A stretch of 64,000 nt of DNA from Odobenus rosmarus divergens. Lineage: Eukaryota > Chordata > Mammalia > Carnivora > Odobenidae. Shown one piece after another: positions 49,701-62,650 of this stretch (within the stretch, counting starts at the first letter, position 1; each line of letters starts with the position of its first letter). The notes beneath the pieces are model-generated. The model had not been told where the DNA came from, made no database searches, and was given only the letters and a program-made list of their open reading frames with translations. The stretch is from assembly GCF_000321225.1 (NCBI RefSeq), contig NW_004450481.1, positions 371,001 to 435,000 on the forward strand, given 5' to 3'. The translations under genes were made by a program, and so were the position numbers.

Positions 49701-50409
49701 TCCCGTCCTAGAAACAGATGCCAGAGCAGCTGGGTTGAAGAGGAGGAGACACTGGCGAGTCACTGTGGCTCCCACACAGTGGCACAGACCCTGAGGGTCC
49801 CACAGAGAGGGCTGCACAAGCCCAGGCTGCCTCCGAGACACGCAGCATGCACTGTGCTTCAAAGCTCACAGGGAAACATGTCCACACACTCCTGCCCTGG
49901 GCAGGGGTCAGGTCTGGGGAGGACAAGGGTGCTCTGTAGGTTCCAAGGAAGACGCACTCAACAGCTCAGTGTTCTCAAGAAGCTAACTTACTGAGTTAGG
50001 CAGCAGGCAGCACCCACTGCCTGGGCATTGCTGGCCAGCACTATGCTGGGCGTCTCTTACCATACCATAGTCATTCTAAGACCAGAGACCCCCAAAGTAG
50101 GTATTATGCTGTTTCTCCAGCAAGGAAGCCAGGGCACCCACTAAACATTTGGCCACAGGTTCATTACTGACTTAAGCTGCTAATCTTACGCAGTCAGCCT
50201 AAGCTTGACTCCACGCAATAGGCCATTAAGAAGTCATACTGGTTCCCTGGGCAGAAACAGACAGCTGGCTTGAAGGAGGTCAATAGAACAATTAGGATAA
50301 GGAAAGTCTTCATGCCTAACCCAGGAAAGAAGCTATCAAAGAAAAGGAGACTCGAAATTAAAGTGGGGGAGGCAGATGACATTTGAAAATCAATGTGACT
50401 GGTGCTATT

Positions 50410-52535
50410 ATGAGGGCCGAAAATGAAAAAGGCTTATGATTGTTCCAAAAGATAGGGAAAAAACATTTGACAGAACTGGGCATTTCTTCCTGATAAAAAC
50501 TTTCAGCAAACTAGGAATAGAAGAGAACCTCCTTGGCCTGATAAGTGCTTCAACAATACCCACAGCTGACATCATACTTGATGGTGAACGGCTCCTTGTT
50601 TCCCCCTCACAGGTGCAAGACAAGGATGGATGCTCACCACATCTATTCAGTCTTTGTCAGGAGGTGCCAGCCAATGTTATAAGGCAAGAAAAAGGTGGGG
50701 GGGGGGAGATCCAGATTGGAAAGAATAAAATAAAACTATACTCACAAATAACAGAATAGTCTATGTAGAAAATCTTATAACACCTATAAAAAAGCTACCA
50801 GAATAAATGAGTTTAGCAAGGTGGCAGGATACAAGTTCAATAGGAAATTTGACTGTATTTCTATATGCAGGCAACAAACATTCAGAAAATGAAACTTTAA
50901 AAAACCAATTCCACTTGTAATAGCAATTAAAAATATTAAGTACTTAGGGATACATTTGACAAAAAGACATGAAAGAGTTCAACACTGAAATGTGCAACAA
51001 TGAAAAGTGCAAAACATGGCTGAGAAAAATTTTTAAAAAAGCATCAATGGAGAGAAATACCGAATAAATGGATTGGAAGAGTCAATAGTGTTAAGTTTCT
51101 CCCCCAAACTGATCTATACAGCTTCAATGCAATCCCAATGAAAATTATAGCAGGGTCTTTCAGAGAAAATGACAAGTTGATTCTAAAACATATATGGAAT
51201 CACACAGAGGTCCTAGAATAGCCAACAAACTTGGAAAAAAAGGAAACCAGAAGATTATAATCAAGACAATCTGGTACTAAAGACAGACAAAAAGATCAAT
51301 GGAATAGAACAGAGTCCATTAACAGACCCACACATTCATGGTCAACTGATTCTTAACAAAGGTGTTAAGGCAATTCAATGGGTGATGAATAATCTTTCAA
51401 CAAATAGTGCGAATAATTGGATAGCCATATGCAAACAACAACAACAAACAAAATGCTTGACCTCTGCCTCACAAGATACACAAATAATTAACACCAAATG
51501 GATCATAAACCTAAATATAAGGGTTAACTAAAACTATAGACCCTCTAGAAAAACACAGGAGGAATATCTTAGTGACCTCGGGTTGGGGAAAGACTAAAAA
51601 TATGACAGAAAAAGCACAGAATTTAGAGAAAACATACACTGTATTTCATCAAAATTGAAAATCTTTGCTCGTTAAAATGTGACACATAAAAAAAAAAAAG
51701 GCAAGCCACAGACAGGGAGAAAATATCTATGAATGGACTTGCATCTAGAATACATTAAAAAACTCTTTCAACTCAATGATTAGGCGAAGAACCCAAGAGA
51801 AAAAAATGGAAAAAATGGTTTGAAAGGATATTCAAACCTTTCACCAAAAGAGAGGGATGCACAGCAAATAAATACATGAAGAGATACACAGCATTATTAG
51901 TCATTAGGAAAATGCTTAAAACCACCATGAGATAGCACTACATACCTATTAGAATTGCTAAAATTAAAAAGACTGACCATACCAAGTGCTGGCCAAGATG
52001 TGGAGCAACTGGAATTCTCATACACCGCTGGTGGGAGTATAACATAGTATAATCACCTTGGAAAACCATTTTGGCAGATTCTTAACCTGAAAGTCCATCA
52101 ACACATGGGTCGATAAATGAATCGTAGTATATCCATGAAATGAATTAATACTCAGCAACAAAGAAGAATGAACTACTGATATACACAACATGCATGAATC
52201 TGAAAATAACTACACTGAATGAAAGAAGAGCCCAGACCAAAATAAAACAAAAAACAGTACACAGTGAGTGATTTCACAAAATTCTAGAAAAGGCAGGCAA
52301 ACTCTACAGTGACATAAAGCACATCAGCAGTTGCCTGGGGACTGGGGTAGTCCTGGAGGGAAGATTAGAGAGGGGCAAAAAGAAACTTCTGAAAATGATG
52401 TATATGCTTATTACCCTGATTGTGGTGATGAAACGTTTTGACGGATATAGGTCAAAATATATCACGTTGTACACTTTTAATAGGCACAGTCTACTGTATG
52501 TCAATTATATTTCAATAAAGCTGTAAGTAACTGTG
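50410..52535 (+). repeat. Old L1 ORF2-to-3'-end remnant, plus orientation (antisense to MED26)
   Basis: The peptide piece encoded at 50436-50759 matches the L1 reverse transcriptase fingers/palm region (TFDRTGHFFLIKTFSKLGIE, PTADIILDGERL). It is followed by nucleotide stretches typical of the ORF2 C-terminal part and the 3' UTR, ending TTATATTTCAATAAAGCTGT. Frameshifts and stops are numerous and no 5' half is present. A dead, truncated LINE. Confidence 0.85.
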
Positions 52536-54829
52536 GAGGCCGATGATACATGCAACAAGAGCCCAGAAAAAGAAGGGGTGGCAGTCAAAGAGTAGGAACA
52601 CTTCTTTGTCGCAGGGGAGGCATCAGACCCCCACCTGGGCTCAGCCCTCCTTGGGAGTGGAGGATGAGACCAAAAATTCCTTCTCCCCTCAGTAAAATGA
52701 AGAAGACTGTCATGCCTGGGCATCCCAGAGGTATCATAAAGACTGAACAACAAATTCAATGTTGCACGTAACAGCTCCAGCAGGCACCAATAAACATCAG
52801 CTTTTCTTTCTGGTACATTCTACATGTCCCCGCAAACACCTGTGCATCCAACAGACTGCACATCCAAACTGTGGCTTGGAATAGGTGATCTGTAGCTTAG
52901 AGCTGGGCCCCAGCCCTCAGGAAGACATGCTATGGCTGAAGCTGGGTAACACTGTTTCATAGGTTATGAAATAAAATGCTCACCAGCCACCGAAGGCTGA
53001 ACTTAAGGACATGTGCCCTCCTCAGCGTGCCCTCACAGTTTTGTCATACTTCTACTGGAGACCCAAGAGAGAGAGCCCATTTCCCATGCTCACGTGAGAG
53101 AAAGACCAGTGGCCACAAACATCTACAGAAAATCTTGGGCAAATGACAGTCTTTTCTTCCCCCAAACGGTGGTGTGAGCAATAACCTGTATCCACCCTCC
53201 TGACACGAAAATAGCCTCCATTTGTCTGATAGCTTCTTTTCCCTCCTAGTTCTGCATGTTTCCCAACTGGACTTAAACTCCTATGACTGAATTTGTCTGA
53301 AATCCTGACTTTCCCTCCAGACAGCTGAGCTAGATCCTTACTACTCTCAAGGGTGACCTGGGACTCAGTAGCACCAGTGTCACCCAGAGCTGCTTGGACG
53401 GGCACCATCTTGGATCCAGCCCAGACCTCCCAGATCAGAGATGCATGTGAACAAGCTCTTGAGAAGATTCACACACAGAGAGATAGTGGACAGAACCACC
53501 CTTCCCAAGGCAGAAGGTTCTGCTTGGCACCTCGTGCCCAGCCCATTCAGATACTCCCCAGCAGTAATGCCACCAACACCACCTTCATCGTGCTTTCCAG
53601 AGCACAGGGCTCCTCCAATCCTGATGATAACCCTAAATCTGGACAAGGATGTGATGTGCCCAAGTTCACACATCTGCAGGCCAGACAGGTCACTGTATTG
53701 CCCCACCAGTGGTGGGCTGCAGAATCCACAGAGCCCACTGGGCCCAGCTGCGGGACCCTGTCCATCCCATGCCAACCCCAGAGACGGCCCTGCCCAGATG
53801 TGGTGTGACGGGGTCCAGCTGAACCACCACAGGACGGAAGGACAGTGAATGGCCAGGCTGAAGGGAGGAGGGGGATGGGCGGCCACCAGCCAGCAGTGGT
53901 GGCCGTTGTCAGAGACGACGGCATGTGGCAAACGTAGGCTGCAGGGCCACAGAGCCCTGTGCATAGGTAGTCCTCCTCAGCGAACATTAGCAAATCATAC
54001 CACACATGGCCCTTCCAAACAGGAGCCCAAGAGCAGCAAACCTTACTGACTCGCCCCACAGGACACAGGGAACCTGTCACCACCAGCCCCACAACCTGTG
54101 GCAGCCCCCGCCATCCCCCAAGGGCTGCCAGGGTCCAGCCTCATCCACTCCCAGAGCTCCTGCCCCAAAAGGCACCTCCCCTCTTCCAAACCACAAAGCC
54201 AGGGTTTCTGAAATAATTCTGCTTCCGCTTGTAGCTTCTGTGGCCTGGGCTGATGACCAATTACAACATTGGTGACATTTTCTAAGGGGAGACGACACTT
54301 TCCAGGTTCGTCAACTGCCTTCCATACTACTGCCTTGGAGGAAGGAGGAGGAACATACCTGTTTCAAAAGTTAGCAGCTGTGAGAGTATCACCAAACCCT
54401 CAATTTTGAAAACACAAGTCAACTAAAATAAAAACTCGCACACACCTCATACTCACAGCTGAACCCCTCACAGGACTCGACCAGTCAGCCCACGCCAAGC
54501 TGGTGCTGCCTCCGCCACAGATTCCTACCCATCCAAACTCTACCTATTGCCAGGTCCCATGACCCGCAAGGGGAAAAAGCACAAGTTCTCAAAGAGGAAA
54601 GGACTTCAACAACCCTCGGCAACACCTCACAGACCCAAGAACCTGGTGCCAAGGACCCTACCTGGAAGGGCGCTCCTCCCCCAGCTGTGCAGAAAGTAAG
54701 GCCAACCCACCACCTTAACCCCGGCCAGGAGCTTTGACAAGCTCACCCTTTCCTAGGAGGGTAGCTAGGCAGGGGAGAGCGAGCTCTGCGAGCAGCCCAC
54801 ATGCTTCCTCCGTCTTTCCTGAGCCTTCA

Positions 54830-54990
54830 CCCCCACAACATTCTAGCGTGTTGTTCACTGTCCTACTTGTTGTCCGCAGGTGTCCCCCCACCTGCAGGAA
54901 GGCTCCACAAGAGCAGGGACCTTGGTCTTATTCACTGTCACCTCCTCAGTGCTTAGAACAGTGCCTGGAACAGAGCAGGGACTGGAAAAG
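54830..54990 (+). repeat. L2 LINE 3' end
   Basis: GCTCCACAAGAGCAGGGACC, TTATTCACTGTCACCTCCTC and CTTAGAACAGTGCCTGGAAC are the L2 terminal wording. Confidence 0.65.
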
Positions 54991-55297
54991 TGAGTGACTG
55001 AATGAGTGAGTGAACAAACGAACAAACAGGGATAGATGAATGAGGTCCCATTTTACTATCCTCAGTTGAGAGGCACCATGTTTCTTCCAATATTACAAAT
55101 ATCTCAAAGGTCTCCCTCTGTGGCAAGTCGGAATCTGCTGTCACCAAGTTGGTGTCCAGAAAGCAAACATGCCGCGTCCCATTTCTAGCTGTCACCTGCA
55201 CTGGTCACCCACCTCCCGAAGGTCATAGGAAGAGGGAGGTGACTCTCAGTGGTCTTCACACATCCCTACGAAGAACAAGGCAAAAGGCACCATTGTC

Positions 55298-55372
55298 TGG
55301 GGATTGGGGGCGGGGGGGGGGCGTGGGCAGAGGGAAAGCCAAGGCAAGGGCGGGGGGGGGGGGTCTGGCTGT
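55298..55372 (+). repeat. G-run array (quadruplex-prone)
   Basis: At least four G-runs, including two of ten or more, lie within 75 bp. On the transcribed minus strand this reads as C-runs. Confidence 0.8.
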
Positions 55373-57331
55373 TCTTGTCCCCTGAGGCTGTGGCTGGGGT
55401 GGCACAGACTTTGTTACTCCTCTAGGCAAAAATATTTGCTCAGCAGGACTCAATGGCTTTAGGGAGAGTCTTTCATTTTCAATACAGTGGCCTAGAAGTT
55501 ACTACAACCACAAATATTTTCTCCAACTTACCTTCTTGGCAACCCTGAAATTATTCCAAAGGGTTACATAAGGAGGGAGAAAAGAAGCCATGTGAGGTTT
55601 TTGCAAAGCCAGACATAAAAGGAGCATGGAAACCAAACATCACAGTCCACCGTGGTAACTCGAGTGACAGCATTATCCCCGAGGTGGTGGCCCCGCGTGG
55701 CACGGCAGATGAGTGGAAGGCTGCTGGTAGAGGATGAGGACACAGTGGAGGGTCCCCACAGCTCCCGAGGCCACGTGCCACCAGGAACCAAATCAACTGC
55801 TTCCTCCCCACCTTCCCTGCTGGAGGCCGCAAAGGGGCACAGCCACCTGAGGGCTCAACAGCGGCCCAGGGGGCTAGGCGGACTCCTGCAGCACTTCCTG
55901 CCTTGCTCCAAGACTACCTGCCTCTCACGGGAGGGCAAGGAGCAGCAAAACTGACCCTGGGGCCGGGAGCCTGCCCCATGGCTGAGTGTCAGAGGACAAG
56001 GCCCTGCAGTGAGCTTCAAGGTCCCCTTTACCAAGGTCCAAGGAAAGCAGGGGCCCCGGCTGGGCTCCAGGAGAAGCCCTGCAGCAGCTTTTCCTTGCTT
56101 GCAGGCAAAGAACGCTGAGCAGTACTGGGAACAGAGAGGATTTCGCTTTTCACTCTATTTCCTTTTAAGTATCATTTGCTAACATTACTTCCTCAATATT
56201 TTAAACCTATTTTTTGACGTGTTGTCTCAAGTCTGTTTTTTCCCCTTTTCATCCTCACCGTACAGCTGGGTAACCAAACACAGTCGGCCACAGCAAGAAA
56301 AAATGCAGTAGTGCAACTAGGGGAGGAAACAGAAGGCAGGATTTTACTACAACCTACGATAACATTAAAAAGGATCTCTACCTGTCACTGCACCAAAACG
56401 GCTCTGCCTGGGAAACCTGTCACCAAAGCCTGAAGCCGAGGAGCTGTCAGCCTGGCCACCTCTCATCTCTCAACAGCAGTTCTTCCGGGCAGCCCCTCCG
56501 CAGCCTCCTCTCCCTCCACCCAGCGATCCTTGAGCCCCAGCCCCACATCCTTCCCTTCTGTCTCCACTTCAGGGAGTCCCGGACAGTCCCACCTCAGGCA
56601 GCTCCAAATGTGCACTGCAAGCCCAGGTGCCACATCTGGACCCCACCTGCCCACCTGGTGGGTATTCTCCCGCATCTCCGAGGCACTCAGGGTGTCCACG
56701 GGCCACTGGCCAACTCCCCCGCCCACAACAGACCCTGCTCCTGCAAGGCTGTGTGCTGGGAGCAGCTGCATGGGCGGAGCAGACGAGCCTGAAGCCCATT
56801 AGACAGGCCCCTTTTTCCTCCCCTGCGGCAGGCACTGCACCTCCAAACAAACCCACCCACACTAACCCCTAAGTGTGTCTTCTTTACACTCTCATTTCAA
56901 CCCCCTGATACAGCGGGCCTGAGCCCACCTCTAGCCAACTGTGACTGGCGCTCTGAGCATGCCTGCATATGGCTCCATAACTCTTCACGCCAAGTCTCCT
57001 CAACCCCTTTGGTTTTCCTCTCCTCTGAGAGCATCTTCCGAGCCCCCATCTTTGTCACACGTGTGTCCTCGAACGCCCAACAGCCCAAGAGGTAGATACC
57101 AACATGGCTCAGGTCTGACCCCAAAGGCCAAACTCTGCAGCACTGTCTTCCCTGAGACCCTAGCTAGCATCCCCACTGACCTGAGCCATGGCAACGTTTC
57201 TGTGGGTGACTTTCCCAAACTCGTCCCAAGCAAGCGACAATTAGGCAGTTGAAACTGCGTTATAGATGCTATTTTCTCTTTTCGTTTAACCCTTACTTCC
57301 TCCTGTTGCTACATAATCTTTATGATGATGA

Positions 57332-57531
57332 TTTTTTTTTTAAAGATTTTATTTATTTTTTGACAGAGAGACACAGTGAGAGAGGGAACACAAGCAGGGG
57401 GGAATGGGAGAGAGAGAAGCAGGCTTCCCACTGAGCAGGGAGCCCAATGCGGGACTTGATCCCAGCCAGGACTCTGTGATCACGACCCCAGCCAAAGGCA
57501 GACGCATAATGACTGAGCCACCCAGGAGCCC
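57332..57531 (-). repeat. SINEC
   Basis: A full-length reverse SINEC: T-run, AAAGATTTTATTTATTTTTT, a GA tract, CAGGCTTCCCACTGAGCAGG and a GACTGAGCCACCCAGGAGCC end. The flanks TATGATGATGAT and ATAATGATGAGG suggest an aged target duplication. Confidence 0.93.
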
Positions 57532-58789
57532 ATATAATGATGAGGTTTAACAGCTCAATGTTTCATCAATGCATCATAATTTCCTTGACCTTCTTCAACT
57601 GCTGGACATACCATCTCCTTCTGGGTTCTCCTACTGCAATCAATGTTGAAATGAACATCTTCACACATGCAACTTCCTTCTCTCATTTTTCTCCCAGGTA
57701 TTAAAATTTGCTCCAAGGGTCCAAATACTTCAATGGCAACTGGTATTGCCCAACTGTTTTTGACTCTCAGCTTACACAATGCGATGACCCCATTGCCAAG
57801 GGGAGGAAGAAAGCAAAGGGTCCCAGAGAGGTGGGCCCACCCGCCTGACAAAGCCGCACGCAGGTTGTCCGGGCTGTTATCCTGCTCTCGTCATCCATCC
57901 ATCGGCTCTGCCTGAGTATGGTAGTGTGTCTCCAGATGTTGGTGGCCAGAGGGGAAAGGAAAGAGGACCCAGTGCAGGCGATCCTCCAGGTCTGGCACTG
58001 AAGCCACCTCCCTGCACAGACATACAGAGAGAACTGGGCTCCCACCACCCAGCTGCTAGGGAGACAGGCACATCATCAGTGAGACTGTCCCTCTTCCCAG
58101 GAGGGCAATGACATGCCTGCATGGACGCGATGTCACAGGGCTAGGGACATTCTTGGGAATCTGGGCAAGCCAGGAGGCTTGAAGCCGAAGTAACAGAAGC
58201 AGATCTTGCCCCACCCTGACATCACTTTCTTGTACTCCTCCAAAAAGGAACGGGGGCAATAGGATCTAGGGTGGGATTTCTAGAGACTCTTCTGGGTGTC
58301 TTGGGCAAAGTGAGGCCCTGAACAGGGTATGATGGCTTGCTGTCCCTTCCTGTCTACCCCACCTCTCAGCCAGTGACCCCTGTGTGGCACACCATGCTAC
58401 AACCCCAAACCTGAAAACAACTAGCCATGAACTGAGCCATCCGAAAGCAATGCAGATTCAAACCCCACAAGAGGACGGAAACCCCACCACGCGGTCTGAA
58501 TCCTGTACACTGTGCACCAAGAGGCTAGCTAGCCCTTTCGTGCCCACGTGATGGAGGACGTCAGAGGTAACAAGTACCCCCAGGCCCATGAAGACAGCTA
58601 GCATGAGCCCTTGAGCATGTCCACCAGACATCACCCAGATGGTAGCAGCGCCTGGCTCCCCTTCTCCAGGAGCTTCCTGAGTACTTTTAGGACCTGCGTA
58701 CAGCAGGTGAGCCAGAGCCTGGGATGACAACCCTGGCCGCTGTTCCCATCTTTGTGCCCAGCATTACCAGCTGGCGGCCACAATCTCTA

Positions 58790-58975
58790 CTCAGAGCAGC
58801 CTCAAAGGCAGGTTTAATTCTCATTTCACAGATGAGGAGACAGAGGCTCAGAGAAGTAGAAGAACTTGCGCAAGGCCAGACGAGGTGAAGCAAGATCTGA
58901 ACCCACACCCGTCTGACTCCAAATCCAAGGGCTCTCTCTGGTGCTGCTACCCTATAAACTGCATCCTGGTATAAC
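58790..58975 (-). repeat. MIR SINE
   Basis: TTCTCATTTCACAGATGAGG, AGACAGAGGCTCAGAGAAGT and GGGCTCTCTCTGGTGCTGCT give a clear reverse MIR. Confidence 0.7.
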
Positions 58976-60274
58976 AAATTTTCTAACGTTTCTACTTTTT
59001 AAAGTCTATTTTGGCAATCTATTTCTTTGGAAGCAAGACGTCAACTTCCCACTGTTGCTTAATGTCTATATATTTAAGATTAGAAATTGGAAGCAACCAA
59101 CTAAGATAATCAGGCATAGGCAAGCATTAGGACAAGCTCCTTTTCAAAAAAGTGACACGGAAAACACTGGAGAAAGCACACTGAAACCGTCTCCCCTGAG
59201 TCTGCCCTCTCCAGTTCCCACTGGCACAGAGAGGTGCCCCTGACTCCGTGAGCTTCTTGGGGCCCTGCAGCCATCATCCGTCCCATAGTCCTGTGGTGTC
59301 ACCACATGGCCACTTTCGGAGGCTGTTTTAAAGCTTCCTCCTTGGAGCGACCAGAGCCCAGGCCCATCCCAGACCTAGGCCCAGGCCAATCCAAACACAA
59401 ACTATCCCTTTTGATCCAGGTCCCATGTGGGTTCTGGGGACACAATGATGAGGGGGCCCTGCCTGCTTCATAGTCTTCATTAACTCAGCAGCACCTGCTG
59501 ATAGCATGCCCCACACGAGAATCCTTGTTTTTCTCTCTCCCAACATAGCAAATAAAATTCACGAAACTTGTTACCACTGAGAAGTCACATCAACAATTAG
59601 CATCCTCTGCACAGCTTCTGACAGCTGCTGAACTATGCAAGCTGCATGGCACTGGACAACAGTCCCAGTCTCCTGGGCTGTTCCAGAGCTAGGCCCCTGG
59701 CTTGCTGCCACAGCCCCATGGGTCCACAGACCCCAGGCCACCTGCAACACAAATGATGAAGACAACATCACTTCCGACACCAGCACATCAGGCCTGCCAA
59801 GCTATGCTGATCATCTGTAATAAGCATTAGAACTAACTGCAAGGGAGAAAACGTGCTAAGATAACAAACATATCAGTACGAGTTCAGCAATAGCTGAAAA
59901 TTCGGACACTTAATGAACAGAAATCTAACGACTGCAATAAACAAAACAGAAGTAATAAAAAATACACTACACCAACTGCAAGAAACAACTGATACCAAAT
60001 CCTGGATCCCACTCAAATTTCCTGAGCCCCACACACATCCCCAGAAAGCTCCTGGAGGGGGGTCCGTGCCACTCTGGACCCTGAAGCAGGAAGAAGCCTT
60101 GGAGAGAGATCGCTCTAGTCAGGCCAGGGTTCCAAGTGCCACCTGAAGGCTTACGCTTTACACTTTTTCCACTTCACTCTTGTCCTGAACAATAGTACCT
60201 GGGCTTTGGGAAGCAGGTTATATTTTTTTTGTACCATTACAATAAATGCACAGCTATCAAAATAAAACATGTTC

Positions 60275-60460
60275 GGGTGCCTGGGTGGCTCAGTCGTTAA
60301 GCATCTGCCTTCGGCTCAGGTCATGATCCCAGGATCCTGGGATCGAGCCCCACATCGGGCTCCCTGCTCAGCGGGAAGCCTGCTTCTTCCTCTCCCACTC
60401 CCTCTGCTTGTGTTCCCTCTCTCGCTTTGTCTTTCTCTGTCAAATAAATAAAGTCTTTAA
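60275..60460 (+). repeat. SINEC, full-length, young-looking
   Basis: A sense SINEC from GGGTGCCTGGGTGGCTCAGT to CAAATAAATAAAGTCTTTAA. It is flanked by identical 16-bp copies of AAAATAAAACATGTTC (60259-60274 and 60461-60476). The perfect duplication and low divergence suggest a recent insertion. Confidence 0.95.
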
Positions 60461-61920
60461 AAAATAAAACATGTTCACCTCCAACAAACCCATAAAGCCC
60501 TTCTCCATGGCGGGCAATACTGATCCCCCAGCCCACAGCCTTTATTTACTGGCGGCCTCATCAACTCACAGAGGAGCTTGAGTCTCTGCCCCTCCAAACA
60601 GATGCCACACATCTCACAAAAAAGATCGTAAATATGACGCAAAGTATCTCCAGGCCCTAGAGGAAGCAGAAGAGTGGGACTTCTTCTGGGCAGCAGCAAC
60701 AGGAGGGAAGAGCAAGACCATGCTTATATTAAATACTTTTTCTGACCCTAAACCCCACATTAAGGTGAGGAGAACCAGAAAAAAAACAGTCAGACACTGA
60801 AGCATTTCTGCTTCTGCCAAACTCCTGACCAGGGGATCTTCTCACTCCTCCCTGTTTCCCTAGGACTTTGGTTGGGGCCTCCTCGGGGGGGTGGAAGGCA
60901 TTCATCTGATCCCCGTTCAGTGCCTGCTATGTGCCAGATTCTGGGTGGGGGTGGGTGGGGCCTGTCCTCAAGCCCTGGCTCACAGAGAACCATCCTGGTG
61001 CTGGGGACAGGCGAGTGTACCAGCAGGGCTCCAGAGAAGGCATTGCAGAGAGGTCTTCATGAGCACGAGGCTCAGGAGGGAAGAATGGGGGGTGCAGAAT
61101 CATAGGCATGCACAGATGCGGAACGGGGGGAGGTAAGGGGCACTGGGAGGCCAGGAGAAAGAGGCAGGCAGAGGCCTGCTATGCCAGACATTGGTTTGGG
61201 AACTCCAAGCTCAGCCTGCCTTGTAGAAGCTGAGGTGCCCCACGGGTAGGCGGTGGAGGGGGATGAGTTGAGCTGCAGTTCCCATCACCCCTGAGGAGTG
61301 TTCTGAGCCCATCTGAATCCCTTGGCCAAAGTCCCTACTGCCCGTCTGTACCGAAGGCCCCTCCACGTGTTGCTGGCACTGCTTCCCTTCTCCTTGTCAG
61401 CCTTGGGCTGGAACTGGGGTTCTGCTGTAGCACCCTGCCACGGGGCAGGGCCAGTCACTTCAGGCCTCATCTGTGCCCTGGGCGGACAGCACCATCCAGC
61501 TCATAGGTGCTCTGAGGACTGCAGCAAGTACAAAACCCACGCCCTGGGGCCCTATGCAGGAGTCTCTCCACCAAAGGGCACTAAGCACCACTTGCCAAAG
61601 GGGCACCGGCTCTGTTTCTGCCTCCCTCTTGGGTAACACTGGATTCCCACCAGGCTGAGTGAAGGAACAGCAGATACACCCTGCCTGCCCTTCGCTGATC
61701 ACTGACCGGGGCCCCTTGCTCCTGAAATTGGATCTGGCCTCACAATCTTCTTTAACCCAGAGCTCAGGGCAGGTAGACCACTGAGCACTGGCGTGCAGGG
61801 GGAGCATGGCCTATCCTCTTCAGTTATACCCAGCGATCTCCCCCTCCCCTGAGTTCCTTTAACTGCACATCTGCCAACAATACCCAAAGGGGGCCCCTGC
61901 CTCTCTGAGTGTCTGACCGA

Positions 61921-62126
61921 GACTCTGAGACACACAAACACTCAATACCACACATGCCACATACATACACACACACACCAGACCCCAGACTCTGAGACAC
62001 AAAAACACTCAATACCACACATGCCACATACATACACACACACACCAGACCCCAGACTCTGAGACACAAAAACACTCAATACCACACATGCCATGCACAC
62101 ACAGACACCCACCCACCCAGACCCCA
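61921..62126 (+). repeat. 67-bp minisatellite, about three units
   Basis: Units start GACTCTGAGACACA at 61921, 61988 and 62055, a constant 67-bp period. Each carries TCAATACCACACATGCCA and a CA-rich end. The third unit is altered at its right end. Units one and two are nearly identical. Confidence 0.93.
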
Positions 62127-62395
62127 GAGGCCCTGTCAGGAAGTCCTGGCCCTGCTTTCTAAGCCACAATCAGCTCCCCAGGTTTCTTGCTTCCAAGGCC
62201 TCCTTCTCACTGCAACTCTAATAGTGCTCCCCCACCAAGCATGAGGTGGTCTCTGGGTCCCCACCCCCCAGTCTGTCACTCCCAATGACAAACCTGCAGG
62301 CACTGCTTATTGTGGGAGCTTTGCCTGGAAGATGTACTATGAAGAGCCTCAATAAGGCAAATTAGGCACTACTTGATTAAGAAATTCTTACTACA

Positions 62396-62455
62396 CACAA
62401 AAAATTAAATTAAAAAAAAAAACATAAAAAAAGAAGAAAGAAAGAAAAGAAATTC
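62396..62455 (+). repeat. A-rich simple repeat
   Basis: AAAATTAAATT followed by A-runs and GAAA/GAAG units. Probably a decayed poly(A) or simple repeat without a recognisable element attached. Confidence 0.6.
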
Positions 62456-62499
62456 TTACACACATAGCTCTACAAATTACTATCCAAAGGGGTCAGGCT

Positions 62500-62650
62500 C
62501 TATCAGCCCCTTTTTAAAGGGAGGAAGTTAGGGCACACCGAGGTCACCTATTCTGCCTGAGGTCACACAGCTGGGTTGGGGCCCCAGCAGCCTGGCAACC
62601 AAAACCTGGCTCTTCACCGCATGCTCCACCACCTCTCCCAGAAATACACA
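62500..62650 (-). repeat. MIR SINE fragment
   Basis: CCCCTTTTTAAAGGGAGGAA, TGAGGTCACACAGCTGGGTT and AAAACCTGGCTCTTCACCGC are reverse MIR wording. Confidence 0.55.

Noticed and set aside
50436..50759. 107-codon frame with reverse transcriptase similarity
   Set aside because: Not a host gene. It is a fragment of a decayed L1 ORF2 with stops and frameshifts on either side.
53353..54092. Overlapping open frames of 151-194 codons on both strands
   Set aside because: No recognisable domain and no splice or promoter context. Composition alone explains the lack of stops, and part resembles old MIR sequence.
61699..62169. Minus-strand frames encoding repeated Cys/Val-rich segments
   Set aside because: They are translations of the 67-bp minisatellite and its CA tracts, not a protein family.
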